A stretch of 64,000 nt of DNA from Streptococcus sp. (lineage in GTDB: Bacteria; Bacillota; Bacilli; Lactobacillales; Streptococcaceae). The notes beneath the pieces are model-generated. The model had not been told where the DNA came from, did not search any database, and saw only the letters and a program-made list of their open reading frames with translations. Where the stretch lies: positions 107,725 to 171,724 of the forward strand of contig JAUMZW010000002.1 of NCBI GenBank assembly GCA_030527925.1, given 5' to 3'. The translations under genes were made by a program, and so were the position numbers. Shown one piece after another: positions 27,887 to 37,855 of the stretch. Every line of letters starts with the position of its first letter. Position 1 is the first letter of the stretch.

Positions 27887-29926
27887 CTATTTAGTATTAA
27901 TTTCATTAAATTTTGCAAATTGACTTGCTTTTACAGTTAAAGATTTTAATAATGCTAAACGATTATTTTTAACTTTATCATCGTTAGACATGACCATAGT
28001 ATTATCAAAGAAATTATCAATAACTGATTTTAAGTTAAAGAGCTTATCTAAATTATCCTCACTATCACTTGAAAACTGTAAGTCAGATATAGCACGATAA
28101 AGTTCTTTTTCATATTCATTTTCAAATAATTCTTCTTTAACGACCTCATTAGCATTTGCTTTTTCAGTCAAATTGAATACACGTGTTAAACTTTCCACTG
28201 CTTCTTTGAAATCAGTTGTTTTTGAACGTTTGAATAAGATATTGGCATTTTCAATAAGTTCACTTACAATAAAAGTTGAACTATCTAAAATAGCTTGTTT
28301 GATATCTTTAGAAATTGATTGTTCCATCATTTTTTCCACACGCGCTTTAAAGAAAGCTATTACATCTGATTTATTAGCATAATCCAAGCTTTCAAAATGA
28401 AGCTCAAAAAGCTCATCTAGTAATTGATCTAGAGCAATATGCCAACCAAATTGCTCTAAAATACGAACAACTCCCTGAGTTGCACGACGTAATGCATAAG
28501 GGTCATTTGAACCGCTTGGAATTAAACCGACTGTAAAGAATGAAAGAATTGTATCTAATTTATCAGCCAAAGCTAAAACAGCACCAACTTTTGTTTGAGG
28601 TAGTTCCCCTTCACTACTATTTGGTAGGTAATGTTCACGAATAGCCGTTGCTACAACTGGTTTTTCACCAGCTAACAAAGCATATTTTTCTCCCATAATA
28701 CCTTGGAGCTCATCAAACTCTCCAACCATACCAGTCAAAAGGTCAAATTTATAAATTTGTGCTGCTCTAAGAAGAGATTCAGTTTCTTCAGATGTTAATC
28801 CTGCTTTTTCAGCCAGTAGAGCAGAAATCAATGCTGTACGTTCCATGTGTTCAGCCAAGGAGCCTATTTTTTCATGGAAGGTAACTTGTGCTAGTTTAGC
28901 AACTAACTCTTCAATGACGAGTCTTTGATCCTCTTTCCAGAAAAATTCACCATCTTCCAATCGTGCTACAAGAACTTTCTCATTACCTTTTACAACGTTA
29001 TCAATAAATTCTTCATTACCATTTCTAACAGACACAAAATTTGGTAGTAATTTTCCTTGCTTGTCTCTGACAACGAAATAACGTTGATGGTTTTTCATAG
29101 AAGTAACTAAAACTTCTTCTGGCAATTCTAAATATTTAGGGTCGAAACTACCTAGAAAAGCTGTTGGATATTCCACAAGATTAAGAACTTCATTAAGCAA
29201 GCCTTCATCAATCTCGACTGATATTCCTTTGATTATTTCTAATTCTTTAATTTGAGTAACAATTTTATCTTGACGCTCTTTAGGATTCGTCAATACAAAT
29301 ACTTTTGCTAAGTCATCTTCATATGAAGAGGCAGAAGAAATCTCGACTTCACTCCCTAAGAAACGATGACCTCTACTAATTCTATCAGAAGAAACATCTA
29401 AAAAGTCCATCTCTAGGACTTTATCATCTAACAACACCGTCAATGTATGAACTGGACGGATAAATGAAAAGTCATTATTTGCCCAATGCATGCTAACTGG
29501 AAAATTTAAACTTGCAAGAACATTTGGAATACCTTTAAGAACTATCTCAACATCTTGACCAACTTCATGTTTTGTAACATAAACATATTCCTCACCTTTA
29601 ATATTACGAAATGTAATATCATCAGTTGTTAAACCTTTCCCACGTACAAATCCTTGAGCTGCTTTTGAAAAATTTCCATCTGCATCTAAAGCTATTTTTT
29701 TACTTGGACCTTTAAAATCTTCTGTTAAATCACTTTGCTTATCACTAAGTCCATCAACACGAACAGCTAATCGGCGAGGTGTTGAAAAAACTTCAATCGT
29801 ATCATAAGATAGACGATTTTCATTTAAAAAACTAGCCATTTTCTCACCCAATTGATTCATACTAGTTGTTACCACATAGGCTGGCAGTTCTTCTAAACCT
29901 AACTCTACTAATAATTTTTTAGACAT
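27887..29926 (-). CDS. glyS: Glycyl-tRNA synthetase beta subunit
   Basis: 679 aa. The beta chain of the alpha2beta2 bacterial GlyRS, needed for tRNA binding and full activity. Opens with [15 protein letters not shown], has [13 protein letters not shown] [14 protein letters not shown] (about 48-61), a conserved MKNHQRYF block (about 280), an HD-like region ([15 protein letters not shown] about 425) and a C-terminal anticodon-binding domain. The ATG overlaps the glyQ stop by one base (TAATG). Confidence 0.97.
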   Translation of the reverse strand: MSKKLLVELGLEELPAYVVTTSMNQLGEKMASFLNENRLSYDTIEVFSTPRRLAVRVDGLSDKQSDLTEDFKGPSKKIALDADGNFSKAAQGFVRGKGLTTDDITFRNIKGEEYVYVTKHEVGQDVEIVLKGIPNVLASLNFPVSMHWANNDFSFIRPVHTLTVLLDDKVLEMDFLDVSSDRISRGHRFLGSEVEISSASSYEDDLAKVFVLTNPKERQDKIVTQIKELEIIKGISVEIDEGLLNEVLNLVEYPTAFLGSFDPKYLELPEEVLVTSMKNHQRYFVVRDKQGKLLPNFVSVRNGNEEFIDNVVKGNEKVLVARLEDGEFFWKEDQRLVIEELVAKLAQVTFHEKIGSLAEHMERTALISALLAEKAGLTSEETESLLRAAQIYKFDLLTGMVGEFDELQGIMGEKYALLAGEKPVVATAIREHYLPNSSEGELPQTKVGAVLALADKLDTILSFFTVGLIPSGSNDPYALRRATQGVVRILEQFGWHIALDQLLDELFELHFESLDYANKSDVIAFFKARVEKMMEQSISKDIKQAILDSSTFIVSELIENANILFKRSKTTDFKEAVESLTRVFNLTEKANANEVVKEELFENEYEKELYRAISDLQFSSDSEDNLDKLFNLKSVIDNFFDNTMVMSNDDKVKNNRLALLKSLTVKASQFAKFNEINTK

Positions 29927-30843
29927 TATTTCTCCTCCTCAGCCAAAAGTTTTGCACGAGTTACTTCATCAAGCAATGGATATCCTAGACGTTTGCGTTC
30001 TGCTACAAACGTCTTTGCAACGACACGTGCTAAATTTCTAATACGTGCGATATAGCCCGCACGTTCCGTTACTGAAACTGCACCACGTGCATCTAATAAA
30101 TTAAAGGTGTGTGAACATTTTAAAACGTAATCATAGGCTGGATGTACTAAACTTTCTTCCAAACAACGTTTCGCCTCTGTTTCAAATTTTTCGAAATTAG
30201 ATAAGAGTAATTTTTGATCACTAACTTCAAAACTATATTTTGAATGTTCATATTCAGGTTGTCTAAAAATCTCACCATATTTAACACCTGGCGCCCATTC
30301 AATATCATAAACCGAGTCAACTTCTTGGATATAAGACGCCAAACGTTCCAAACCATAAGTCACTTCCGCTGTAACAGGACCTGTTTGCAAACCACCAACT
30401 TGTTGGAAATAGGTAAATTGTGTAATTTCCATACCATCTAACCAAACTTCCCAACCAAGACCAGCAGAACCTGTCGAAGGATTCTCCCAGTTATCCTCAA
30501 CAAAACGAATATCATGTTCCAAAGGATTTATCCCCAATAATTCTAAACTCTTTAGATAAAGTTCTTGAATGTTACTTGGACTTGGTTTCATTACAACTTG
30601 AAATTGATGATGTTGATAAAGACGATTAGGATTTTCCCCATAACGACCATCTGCTGGACGACGACTAGGCTCAACGTAAGCTGCGTTCCAAGGTTCTGGA
30701 CCAATGGCACGTAGGAAAGTATAAGGACTCATCGTTCCTGCCCCTTTTTCATTGTCATATGCTTGCATCAACATACAACCTTGATCATTCCAGTATTGTT
30801 GAAGAGTCAAGATAATTTCTTGAAAGGTTAATTTTTTAGCCAT
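29926..30843 (-). CDS. glyQ: Glycyl-tRNA synthetase alpha subunit
   Basis: 305 aa, the catalytic class II subunit forming glycyl-adenylate. Seen: [46 protein letters not shown], the [19 protein letters not shown] block ([23 protein letters not shown]) and [18 protein letters not shown]. Family-typical length. It heads the glyQ-glyS-DUF896 operon under a T-box leader; AAGGAG is 5 nt before the ATG. Confidence 0.97.
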   Translation of the reverse strand: MAKKLTFQEIILTLQQYWNDQGCMLMQAYDNEKGAGTMSPYTFLRAIGPEPWNAAYVEPSRRPADGRYGENPNRLYQHHQFQVVMKPSPSNIQELYLKSLELLGINPLEHDIRFVEDNWENPSTGSAGLGWEVWLDGMEITQFTYFQQVGGLQTGPVTAEVTYGLERLASYIQEVDSVYDIEWAPGVKYGEIFRQPEYEHSKYSFEVSDQKLLLSNFEKFETEAKRCLEESLVHPAYDYVLKCSHTFNLLDARGAVSVTERAGYIARIRNLARVVAKTFVAERKRLGYPLLDEVTRAKLLAEEEK

Positions 30844-30864
30844 ACTTACTCCTTTTTTGATATC

Positions 30865-31047
30865 AAAAAAGTGAAACCACTATAACACCTATGTTAAGAC
30901 ATAGGGGCGTCATTACGCGGTTCCACCCTAATTTATTACTTCATTATGTTATATTTAACAAGAAAGCGCCTCTTATCCTTGACTACTTTATCTGACTTTC
31001 ACCATCTCAGACTCGCTAACAATATCCTCAAAGACTATTCTTTCTTA
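30865..31047 (-). promoter_or_regulatory. T-box leader of glyQS
   Basis: The minus strand has the T-box core GGGTGGAACCGCG (plus 30916-30928). A GTGGAACC segment inside it can pair with GGTTTCAC (plus 30871-30878), followed by six T: an intrinsic terminator enclosing a CCTATG/CATAGG hairpin (plus 30888-30905). A GGC triplet at plus 30968-30970, in a plausible stem I, could be the glycine specifier (tentative). Charged versus uncharged tRNA-Gly would decide read-through. Confidence 0.88.
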
Positions 31048-31053
31048 TGAAGT

Positions 31054-31082
31054 ATTTTATCAAATTATTTAGAATTTGTCTA
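31054..31082 (-). promoter_or_regulatory. Promoter of the glyQS leader
   Basis: Minus-strand TAGACA, 17-nt spacer, TAAAAT. It overlaps the last codons of the upstream membrane protein gene. Confidence 0.6.
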
Positions 31083-31526
31083 CCAACTTTCAATAACAAC
31101 TTCCTTAATAGGACTACCATAATAAAGAAATGGACCTTTATAGATATAATAATTATCAGTAACTGTAACATGATGAAAACCAATCTCTGTTCTTCGAACT
31201 AGATAAGTCTGTTCATTCTCATGTAGAATTCTTTCATTAGATTCACTAAAAATAAAAGTAAAACAAATGAATGCTATACAAGCCAGATATGACATACCAA
31301 TAAGGTAAATTAATTTCAACAAAGTTTCAAGCCAGGAAATACTACTTAGCTTTTGACATAACAAATCAATCACATTAAAACCCAATTTAACTAATAGTCT
31401 ATAAATCAACAGAAAACTAACAAAATATAGAACATTCTGTGGTAATCCCCTTAAATGGTAATTACATTTACTTATAAGTAAAACACCAATCCAAATCAAG
31501 GTCATACTAAAATATATTTTTTTCAT
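31080..31526 (-). CDS. Hypothetical membrane protein
   Basis: 148 aa from the ATG at 31526 (an ATG at 31538 and a TTG at 31544 are also in frame; none has a strong ribosome site). Three hydrophobic segments near the N-terminus (about 5-22, 30-50, 70-95) are followed by a hydrophilic C-terminus (about 100-148, ending SPIKEVVIESW). No family recognised and no motif seen. It lies alone between nagA and the glyQS leader, which starts at its stop codon. Low confidence that it is important; the ORF length and membrane pattern support it being real. Confidence 0.6.
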   Translation of the reverse strand: MKKIYFSMTLIWIGVLLISKCNYHLRGLPQNVLYFVSFLLIYRLLVKLGFNVIDLLCQKLSSISWLETLLKLIYLIGMSYLACIAFICFTFIFSESNERILHENEQTYLVRRTEIGFHHVTVTDNYYIYKGPFLYYGSPIKEVVIESW

Positions 31527-31788
31527 ATTAAATCTCATCTTCAAAGGATAGTGCTAAAATTAAAAAGAAAAGAGAGAGAATAAACCACTGTAAAGACCTT
31601 AACTTTAAAGATAATTAAAAAATTAACAGATTTAATAATAGATGGAGAATATTGATTTTCTTTGTTTTTCTTTTCATTATCATACAAAAAACATTTTATA
31701 TATAGAATCTTCGATTAATCATAAACCTAAAGACACGATCAATATTCGTACATCATTGCTTGAATATATACACTTAATGCGCTAAACA

Positions 31789-32937
31789 CTAGGCTTGGTA
31801 TCTTTTTTCGCCATCTAAGTATGTTGCTACTAATTCTAAATTATCATCAAGAACAATAAAATCTGCTGCAAATCCTTCTTTTAGTTGACCGCATACCTTA
31901 TCAATACCTACTGAAATAGCGGGAATTATACTTGCCATTTGAATAGCCTGTGCAACATCAGCAATACCCCATGAAACAACATTTTTTACGCCATCTTTTA
32001 ATTTTAGAATTGATCCCGCTAGGTTTCCAGTTTCTTTAAGTCTAGCAGTACCGTTCTCAACAATAACAGGAAATTCTCCCAACATATAGTTCCCATCAGG
32101 CTCTCCACCTGCTCGCATACAGTCAGTAATCAAAGCAACATGATTATGACCTTTTTCACGCATCAAAATCTCACAAGCGACAGGAGAAACATGATGACCA
32201 TCGCAAATTAACTCTGCATAGGTATCTGGAATATTATAAACTGCTCCCACCATACCTGGTTCACGATGTGTTAAACCACGCATACCATTATAAGCGTGTA
32301 CCCAAACTGAAGCACCGGCATCAACAATTGCTTTTGCCTCATCATAAGTGCCATTTGAATGTCCTAAAGCTACTGTCACACCTTGTTTTGTTAGAGTATT
32401 TACAAATTCAGCAACACCTTCTCTTTCAGGAGCTAGAGCAATTTTCTTTATTAAGCCATTGGCCGCCTTTTGCCATTTAGCGAATTCATCTAAGCTTGGA
32501 TCTTTCATATAAGATGGATTCTGTGCTCCTTTATATTTTTCTGTAAAATATGGTCCTTCAAAATAGATTCCTCTAATTTTTGCTCCTTTAACATCATCTG
32601 CAACAGATGCAACAGTTGCACTAACCTTTTCCAATTGTTCAAAAGAAGATGTCAAGGTTGTTGGTAAAAAACTTGTAACCCCTGTCGATAATAACCCTTC
32701 ACTCATTTTATGAATACCTTCTGCTGAATTATCCATAACATCAAATCCTGCAAATCCATGAATGTGGGTATCCACTAAACCAGGTGCAATCTGATAACCA
32801 GAATAATCTAAAATATCAGCTGTTTCTGGTACATCCATTGTCCAAACACCAAATTTTCCATCTTCGATTACTAAATACCCTTTCTCTTTGACTTCTGATG
32901 CAAAGAAAAAACGATCTGCTTTAATAAATTTTTTCAT
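31789..32937 (-). CDS. nagA: N-acetylglucosamine-6-phosphate deacetylase
   Basis: 382-aa amidohydrolase converting GlcNAc-6-P to GlcN-6-P and acetate in amino-sugar use and cell-wall recycling. Seen: GLVDTHIHGFAGFDVMD (metal-binding HxH near 58-60), PTTLTSS, YFEGPYF (Glu ligand near 125), ALGHSNGTYDEA, VHAYNGMRGL, CDGHHVSP and ITDCMRAGG (catalytic Asp). Full length. Single gene with GGAGG just upstream of the ATG. Confidence 0.95.
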   Translation of the reverse strand: MKKFIKADRFFFASEVKEKGYLVIEDGKFGVWTMDVPETADILDYSGYQIAPGLVDTHIHGFAGFDVMDNSAEGIHKMSEGLLSTGVTSFLPTTLTSSFEQLEKVSATVASVADDVKGAKIRGIYFEGPYFTEKYKGAQNPSYMKDPSLDEFAKWQKAANGLIKKIALAPEREGVAEFVNTLTKQGVTVALGHSNGTYDEAKAIVDAGASVWVHAYNGMRGLTHREPGMVGAVYNIPDTYAELICDGHHVSPVACEILMREKGHNHVALITDCMRAGGEPDGNYMLGEFPVIVENGTARLKETGNLAGSILKLKDGVKNVVSWGIADVAQAIQMASIIPAISVGIDKVCGQLKEGFAADFIVLDDNLELVATYLDGEKRYQA

Positions 32938-33091
32938 GTTACCCTCCTTATTTACATTGTTATTATACTAATTTTGGTGTAAAATGTAAATTGTATAGAA
33001 TGCTAATATTATGTAACGATAATTTCTCTCTTTTATTTATTTACATTTCACGATATAATAGTTAAAGTTATTTATTTTAAAAGGAGTTGAC

Positions 33092-33649
33092 ATGAAAAAA
33101 TCAATAAGCGAAGGTATTTTCTTATTTTTATCAATTATTCTAATTGTCTCAGCCGTTAGTATCTATATTTTATTTGGAAAAAAAGAGACAACAACTATTT
33201 CCTACCCTAAACAAATCAAGGTGACTTCTTCAGAAGAGAATAAAAACGATATCCTAAAGATAAAATCGTCTCTTGATAAACTTGAAAAAAGTCTTTCTAG
33301 AAACGATATACAATCAATCCAAGATGCAATCAATATTCTTAAAAAAGAGGAAGATAAAGCTAATTTACAAAAACGATTAGATGAGATTACAGAACAAATT
33401 GATACTATAGAAGCAGCAGAAAATGCAATATCACAAGCCGAAATTAATCAGACACAAGATAGTATTGATTATGCTCAATCCCTTGTGAGTTCACTTCAAA
33501 ACTCTGCTAAAAAAACTGACCTCCAAAAAAGAATTGATAGTCTCATTATTCAAGTACAAGCTAATCTCCAACCATCATACACCACTAATGTTAACCAATC
33601 TACTACAAGTACTAATGACACTAATATTTATCAAACCGATGAAAATTAA
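33092..33649 (+). CDS. Membrane-anchored coiled-coil protein
   Basis: 185 aa; AAGGAG lies 7 nt before the ATG. One N-terminal membrane helix (about 8-28, FLFLSIILIVSAVSIYILF) is followed by an extracellular helical region (about 48-155) with heptad-like Leu/Ile spacing and recurring KLEKSL / LQKRLDEI / AENAISQAEI / DLQKRIDSL units, then a Ser/Thr/Asn-rich tail. It resembles small surface coiled-coil proteins with GA/FIVAR-like helices, but no named domain is certain. Monocistronic, with a terminator directly after it. Function unknown. Confidence 0.75.
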   Translation: MKKSISEGIFLFLSIILIVSAVSIYILFGKKETTTISYPKQIKVTSSEENKNDILKIKSSLDKLEKSLSRNDIQSIQDAINILKKEEDKANLQKRLDEITEQIDTIEAAENAISQAEINQTQDSIDYAQSLVSSLQNSAKKTDLQKRIDSLIIQVQANLQPSYTTNVNQSTTSTNDTNIYQTDEN

Positions 33650-33653
33650 AAAT

Positions 33654-33699
33654 AAACACCTCAAGAGTAACAGGTTCTAACCATCTCTTGGGGTGTTTT
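33654..33699 (+). terminator. Terminator after the coiled-coil protein gene
   Basis: AAACACCTCAAGAG pairs with CTCTTGGGGTGTTTT (one offset), followed by a T-rich tract, 5 nt after the stop. Confidence 0.75.
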
Positions 33700-33762
33700 A
33701 TTTAAAAAATGATTATATATAAAGATAATCCCTAAAATAAGAAAGAAATCTAACAACCATTA

Positions 33763-34572
33763 CTACAAACATTTTTCAATAATTATTTTAGCAACTCCAT
33801 TATTATCATTCGTATCAGTAATAAGATTTGAGGATTTTTTAACTATCTCTGGTGCATTGCCCATAGCAACCCCTAACCCAACATATTTTAACATTTCTAA
33901 ATCATTTAGCTGGTCACCAATCCCCATAATATTTTCAGGTAAAATCGCTAAATCTTTTGCCAATTTTTGTAGACCTGTAGCTTTTGAAATTCCCTGAGGT
34001 AATACTTCAAATAAATAGGGTTGACTTCTCACTGTATTAAATTTTTGAGAAAGTTTTTGAGAAGCAAATGGTTGAAAAATATCCATTTGAGATGGATTAC
34101 CGACATACATCACTTTAAACACTGGTTCTGGATTCTGAGTAAATTTAGATAGCTGGATGGGATAAACAGTATCAAAAACAAGGTCTGCATCATCTTGCAC
34201 AATCTTGGGTACAGTATCACCAATTACATAATAATGATCACTAGTTGTCAAGGTCATATAGATACCTGGATAATCTACTGTTAATTTTTCTAAAAAAGCT
34301 AAATCGTCACTCTTAATATCGTGATAAGATTGCAGTTCCCAAGATCCTGTATGAAATGTTGAACAACCATTATTTAAAATTGCAAAACTATTTTCATCAA
34401 GCGATAATTCTTTAAAATAGGGAACCACTCCCGATAAAGGACGCCCTGTGCATAAAACAACTTTTATTCCACTAGACTCTAGCAACCTCACTGCATCAAT
34501 ATTTTCCTGGCTGAGTTTATGAGCACTGTTTAATAATGTGCCATCCATATCTATTGCAACTAATTTAATCAT
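33763..34572 (-). CDS. Cof-type HAD phosphatase
   Basis: 269 aa. HAD hydrolase of the Cof/YidA class acting on sugar phosphates or nucleotide-related phosphates. Seen: DMDGTLLNS (8-16, nucleophile Asp8 and acid Asp10), CTGRP (41-45), the conserved Lys region GISKATGLQKLA (about 195) and GIGDQLNDLEML (about 215), which is motif IV. A C2-type cap sits between. It lies 4 nt after the TRIC protein gene, so the pair is probably co-transcribed. Substrate unknown. Confidence 0.92.
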   Translation of the reverse strand: MIKLVAIDMDGTLLNSAHKLSQENIDAVRLLESSGIKVVLCTGRPLSGVVPYFKELSLDENSFAILNNGCSTFHTGSWELQSYHDIKSDDLAFLEKLTVDYPGIYMTLTTSDHYYVIGDTVPKIVQDDADLVFDTVYPIQLSKFTQNPEPVFKVMYVGNPSQMDIFQPFASQKLSQKFNTVRSQPYLFEVLPQGISKATGLQKLAKDLAILPENIMGIGDQLNDLEMLKYVGLGVAMGNAPEIVKKSSNLITDTNDNNGVAKIIIEKCL

Positions 34573-34576
34573 ATAC

Positions 34577-35188
34577 TTAACCTCTCCATGTTACCTTAGG
34601 TAAATTCCATTTCTTTTTGTAACCAATCATCCTAAAAATAGTTAGTAAGATAACTAATATATAGTATTCAAAATCCGTATGAGCAAGTTTGAAATAAATA
34701 CACACCGCAGCTACAATTGACCAACCAGCATAAATCTCACTTCTCAATACTCCAGGCTTTCGGCCTGCTAAAACATCTCTTACTACTCCACCTCCTGCTC
34801 CAGTTAACACAGCTGCAACTATAACAGCACTTAGTGGCTGCCCTAAATGTACCGCATGAATAGCACCCTGTACACTAAAAGCTGCCAATCCCACAGCATC
34901 AGTCAAAACCTCTGCCTTCATCCAGCCTTTTTTTATATATTTTGGAAAAATAATGATTAGGATAAGGGAAGCCAGCGCAAAATGAAATTCTTGACCTTGT
35001 GACCATAAAGCAGTAACCGGTAATCCGATAAGTAAATTTCTAATAGCACCTCCACCAAATGCTGTTATAAAACCAAGTATAAAAAGCCCTAAAATATCAA
35101 ACTCTTCTTCTATTGCAACAATTGCTCCTGATAATGAGAAAGCAACCGTTCCAATAATACTGAGGACTGTCCAAATATCAACATGCAT
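34577..35188 (-). CDS. TRIC-family (UPF0126/YadS) membrane protein
   Basis: 203 aa with seven hydrophobic segments in two related halves: SLSGAIVAIEEEFDILGLFILGFITAFGGGAIRNLLIG and FSVQGAIHAV...GAGGGVVRDVLAG. The duplicated GGGxxRDxL motifs are characteristic of this family, whose members form trimeric cation channels; some bacterial genes in the family are linked with glycine riboswitches, but none is seen here. Good AGGAG before the ATG. Probably one unit with the HAD phosphatase gene. Confidence 0.9.
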   Translation of the reverse strand: MHVDIWTVLSIIGTVAFSLSGAIVAIEEEFDILGLFILGFITAFGGGAIRNLLIGLPVTALWSQGQEFHFALASLILIIIFPKYIKKGWMKAEVLTDAVGLAAFSVQGAIHAVHLGQPLSAVIVAAVLTGAGGGVVRDVLAGRKPGVLRSEIYAGWSIVAAVCIYFKLAHTDFEYYILVILLTIFRMIGYKKKWNLPKVTWRG

Positions 35189-35228
35189 TTTTTTCTCCTA
35201 TTTTGCTTTTACATAAAAAATTAACTTA

Positions 35229-35786
35229 TCACGAGGATAAATCCTCAATTACTAAGTTGGGCCACATCGCTTTCCATTTTTTCTTTGCCTGTCTTTTACG
35301 ATAAATCTGCATTCTTTCACTATCTTCTTTAAAATATGGTGTGGGACTGACTTTAAAATCTAAAATATCTTTTTCCCCATATGGTAAAAATAATTCTAAT
35401 TCATTATTTTCATCCAGTCGGGCTGCGATAGCTGTACATTTCTCTGGGTATTTTGAAATAGCATCACAACTACTGGTATAAGCTGAACTATTAGGACTAT
35501 GACAATGCATATACACTTGATTTTTTAATTCCCAATCATAGTTTGGAAAACGTTTTTTTAAATCTTTTTCTAACTCACAAGTTGCCTCATAAGAAATTGT
35601 TTGATCAAAAAAAACAACATCAATATCACTCATGGCACTCAAATCTTCTTTTTGGGAAAGCACATTCCAAATATAATTTCGTAAAGTCCCTGCACTTAAC
35701 CAAGAATCTTCTAACTTTAAATCCCTTATAATTTCTAAAATAAATTTAATTTCAAGCGATTGTTCAATAATTGACTTAATTTTCAT
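35229..35786 (-). CDS. Nucleotidyltransferase-like protein (NTP_transf_6)
   Basis: 185 aa. SAGTLRNYIWNVL (30-42) and SDIDVVFFD (53-61) resemble the G[ST]..N.....D.D active-site pattern of nucleotidyltransferases of the DUF925/NTP_transf_6 family. A conserved C-terminal block reads FKVSPTPYF...R..AKKKWKAMWPNL. The substrate is not known for this family. AGGAG precedes the ATG. It faces the same way as its neighbours but lies behind the nusB operon terminator. Confidence 0.82.
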   Translation of the reverse strand: MKIKSIIEQSLEIKFILEIIRDLKLEDSWLSAGTLRNYIWNVLSQKEDLSAMSDIDVVFFDQTISYEATCELEKDLKKRFPNYDWELKNQVYMHCHSPNSSAYTSSCDAISKYPEKCTAIAARLDENNELELFLPYGEKDILDFKVSPTPYFKEDSERMQIYRKRQAKKKWKAMWPNLVIEDLSS

Positions 35787-35797
35787 TGCTATCTCCT

Positions 35798-35826
35798 AAA
35801 AAAGAAGCTATTAGTAGCTTCTTTTT
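35798..35826 (-). terminator. Terminator of the efp-asp23-nusB cluster
   Basis: AAAAAGAAGCTA / TAGCTTCTTTTT with a 4-nt loop, 12 nt after the nusB stop. Confidence 0.85.
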
Positions 35827-35837
35827 ATATTATATAA

Positions 35838-36287
35838 TCACTCTTTGATTTCTTCATTATTTTCTTGTACAAATCGACTCAATAAACCATTTACAAATTT
35901 TCGTGATGTATTATCAGAATATTTTTTCGCCATATCAATGATTTCATTTAATGCAACACGGTCTGGAGTTTCATCATAATAATGAATTTCATACAGTCCT
36001 AAACGCAACAAATTTTTATCTGTCACTGTTAAACGTTCCAAACTCCAACCATTCTTTAAATGAGTAGAGATTTCCTTATCCAACTCTTCCTTATGGTCTA
36101 CTACGCCTTGTACGAGTTGTAGTAAAAACAAGGGAATCTCAAAAATAGTATCTTCATCAATAGGCTTATCAAATGCATAGCTATACTGAACGGCATCAAT
36201 AGGTTCTCCACCAAACTCCAAACTAAACAAAGCTTGAAAGGCGCGTTCTCTTAAATCTCTTCTCGAATCTATAAACTTACTAGTCAT
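35838..36287 (-). CDS. nusB: Transcription antitermination factor NusB
   Basis: 149 aa. All-helical RNA-binding protein acting with NusE/S10 in rRNA antitermination. [17 protein letters not shown] (9-25), [16 protein letters not shown] and [15 protein letters not shown], then [10 protein letters not shown], are the standard NusB blocks. The start at 36287 ([10 protein letters not shown]) matches family length; the open frame upstream lies inside asp23. It overlaps asp23 by 8 nt. Confidence 0.93.
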   Translation of the reverse strand: MTSKFIDSRRDLRERAFQALFSLEFGGEPIDAVQYSYAFDKPIDEDTIFEIPLFLLQLVQGVVDHKEELDKEISTHLKNGWSLERLTVTDKNLLRLGLYEIHYYDETPDRVALNEIIDMAKKYSDNTSRKFVNGLLSRFVQENNEEIKE

Positions 36288-36669
36288 CCAAAAAATCCTC
36301 ATTAAATAGTGAAGACATATCTGGTTTAGGTGTCTTTTCTGGAACCATTCCTTCAACGTGAATATTAACGGCAGAAACTGTCACTTCAGCCATGTCATTA
36401 ACAGCTGATTTAACTGCTTTTTGAATTTCAATAGAAACTGATGGGACATTTGCTCCGTATTGCATATAGAGATAAATATCAGCAATAACTTGACCCTCGT
36501 CATCCGTCTTTAAGTACACACCTTTAGACAAAGTGGTCTTACTTAAACCATCTGTTATCGTTTTATTGACTAATGAGTGAACACCTTCGACTTTAGTAGC
36601 TGCAATACCTGTTATCACTTCAAGTACTCGTGGTGAAATGACAATATCACCAATATTTTCTGTTGTCAT
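36280..36669 (-). CDS. Asp23/Gls24 family envelope stress protein
   Basis: 129 aa with [27 protein letters not shown] (6-32) and a [26 protein letters not shown] core: the Asp23/DUF322 pattern. Members sit at the membrane or in the cytosol and relate to envelope homeostasis; here there is no membrane segment. The efp-asp23-nusB order is common in streptococci. It overlaps nusB by 8 nt. Confidence 0.9.
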   Translation of the reverse strand: MTTENIGDIVISPRVLEVITGIAATKVEGVHSLVNKTITDGLSKTTLSKGVYLKTDDEGQVIADIYLYMQYGANVPSVSIEIQKAVKSAVNDMAEVTVSAVNIHVEGMVPEKTPKPDMSSLFNEDFLDD

Positions 36670-36702
36670 AAATGTCCTTTCTAGAATAAGATACTCTGAG
36701 AA

Positions 36703-37263
36703 TTAAGCACGTGAAACGTATGTACCTTCTTGAGTATTAATGACAAGTTTTTGACCTGCTTCGATAAAATCTGGTACGTTTACCACTAATCCAGTTTCAA
36801 GTGTAGCTGGTTTTCCAGAACCTGTAACAGTTGCTCCTTTGATTGATGGTTGCGTTTCAGCAACCACTAATTCAACTGTAGTTGGTACTGTTACACCAAT
36901 AACTTCTGTGCCATAGAATTGAATTTTAACTTCTGAATTTTCAAGAATATAAAGTAACTCTTGTTCCACATTAGCTTCAGGAATTTCATATTGTTCATAG
37001 TTTTCAGTATCCATGAAGTAAGCTGTATCATCCATTTTATAAAGGTATGTTGCTGTACGTGTTTCAATAATAGCTTGCTCAAATTTTTCTTCTGGACGGT
37101 ATGTTGTATCAAACGTAGAACCAGTACGAACATCACGTAATTTCATACGCATGATAGTGTTTCCTTTACCTGGTTTGTGGTGACTTGCTTCAAGAACTTT
37201 AATTAACTTCCCATCGCCTGTTACAAAAGTCATCCCTGCTTTAAGCTTACTTGCTTCAATCAT
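36703..37263 (-). CDS. efp: Translation elongation factor P
   Basis: 186 aa, full length. It binds between P and E sites of the ribosome to relieve stalling at polyproline. Seen: the loop [21 protein letters not shown], with Lys33 at the tip (the residue modified in other bacteria), and the C-terminal OB domains ([34 protein letters not shown]). No EF-P modification gene is visible in the window. AGAGG precedes the ATG. Confidence 0.96.
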   Translation of the reverse strand: MIEASKLKAGMTFVTGDGKLIKVLEASHHKPGKGNTIMRMKLRDVRTGSTFDTTYRPEEKFEQAIIETRTATYLYKMDDTAYFMDTENYEQYEIPEANVEQELLYILENSEVKIQFYGTEVIGVTVPTTVELVVAETQPSIKGATVTGSGKPATLETGLVVNVPDFIEAGQKLVINTQEGTYVSRA

Positions 37264-37385
37264 TTATCATTACCTCTTTAAATTAAAATATTTATCACTT
37301 CATTTTATCACAGATGATAAAGTTTCTCAAATCTTAATTCTCTTAAATGCTTCAAATAAATATATCTAATTAATACTACATCTTA

Positions 37386-37844
37386 CTATTCAATATTCCC
37401 CAACTGAATACATGGAATATCATGCTGATAATAAGGAACATTTTTATCCTTTAATAATTTAATTGCAAACGGATGTGGTCGATAATTTTCATAGTAGGTA
37501 ATTTTTGTAATCCCTGCTTGTAACAAAGCTTTTGTACAATTTATACAAGGAAAGTGAGTCACGTAGAGTTCTGTATTTTTTGTTGATATGCCTTCTTTTG
37601 CACATTGTATCAAGGCATTCATCTCTGCATGTACCGTTCTAATGCAATGTCCATCATCCATATAATGACCTGCTTCATTACAATTATCTGTCTCTGAAAC
37701 ACCTCCATTATAACCAGTTGCTATAATCCGTTTATCCTTTACCAATATAGCACCGACATATGCTCTATCACAGGTTGAACGTTTTGAAATCAGCTGAGCA
37801 TTTGCCATGAAATAATCTTCCCAGGAAAGACGCTTATCAAACAT
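37386..37844 (-). CDS. comEB: dCMP deaminase / ComEB-type zinc deaminase
   Basis: 152 aa. Converts dCMP to dUMP for thymidylate supply. Zinc and catalytic motifs: HAEMNAL (about 84) and [10 protein letters not shown] (about 111), with a preceding [23 protein letters not shown] block typical of the dCMP deaminase/ComEB branch. AGGAGG precedes the ATG at 37844. It lies 11 nt after pepP, so it belongs to the uvrA-pepP-comEB string. Confidence 0.92.
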   Translation of the reverse strand: MFDKRLSWEDYFMANAQLISKRSTCDRAYVGAILVKDKRIIATGYNGGVSETDNCNEAGHYMDDGHCIRTVHAEMNALIQCAKEGISTKNTELYVTHFPCINCTKALLQAGITKITYYENYRPHPFAIKLLKDKNVPYYQHDIPCIQLGNIE

Positions 37845-37855
37845 CGTATGTCCTC

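Noticed and set aside
33654..33699. Possible riboswitch after the coiled-coil gene
   Set aside because: It is a simple hairpin with a T-run directly after a stop codon, explained as a terminator.
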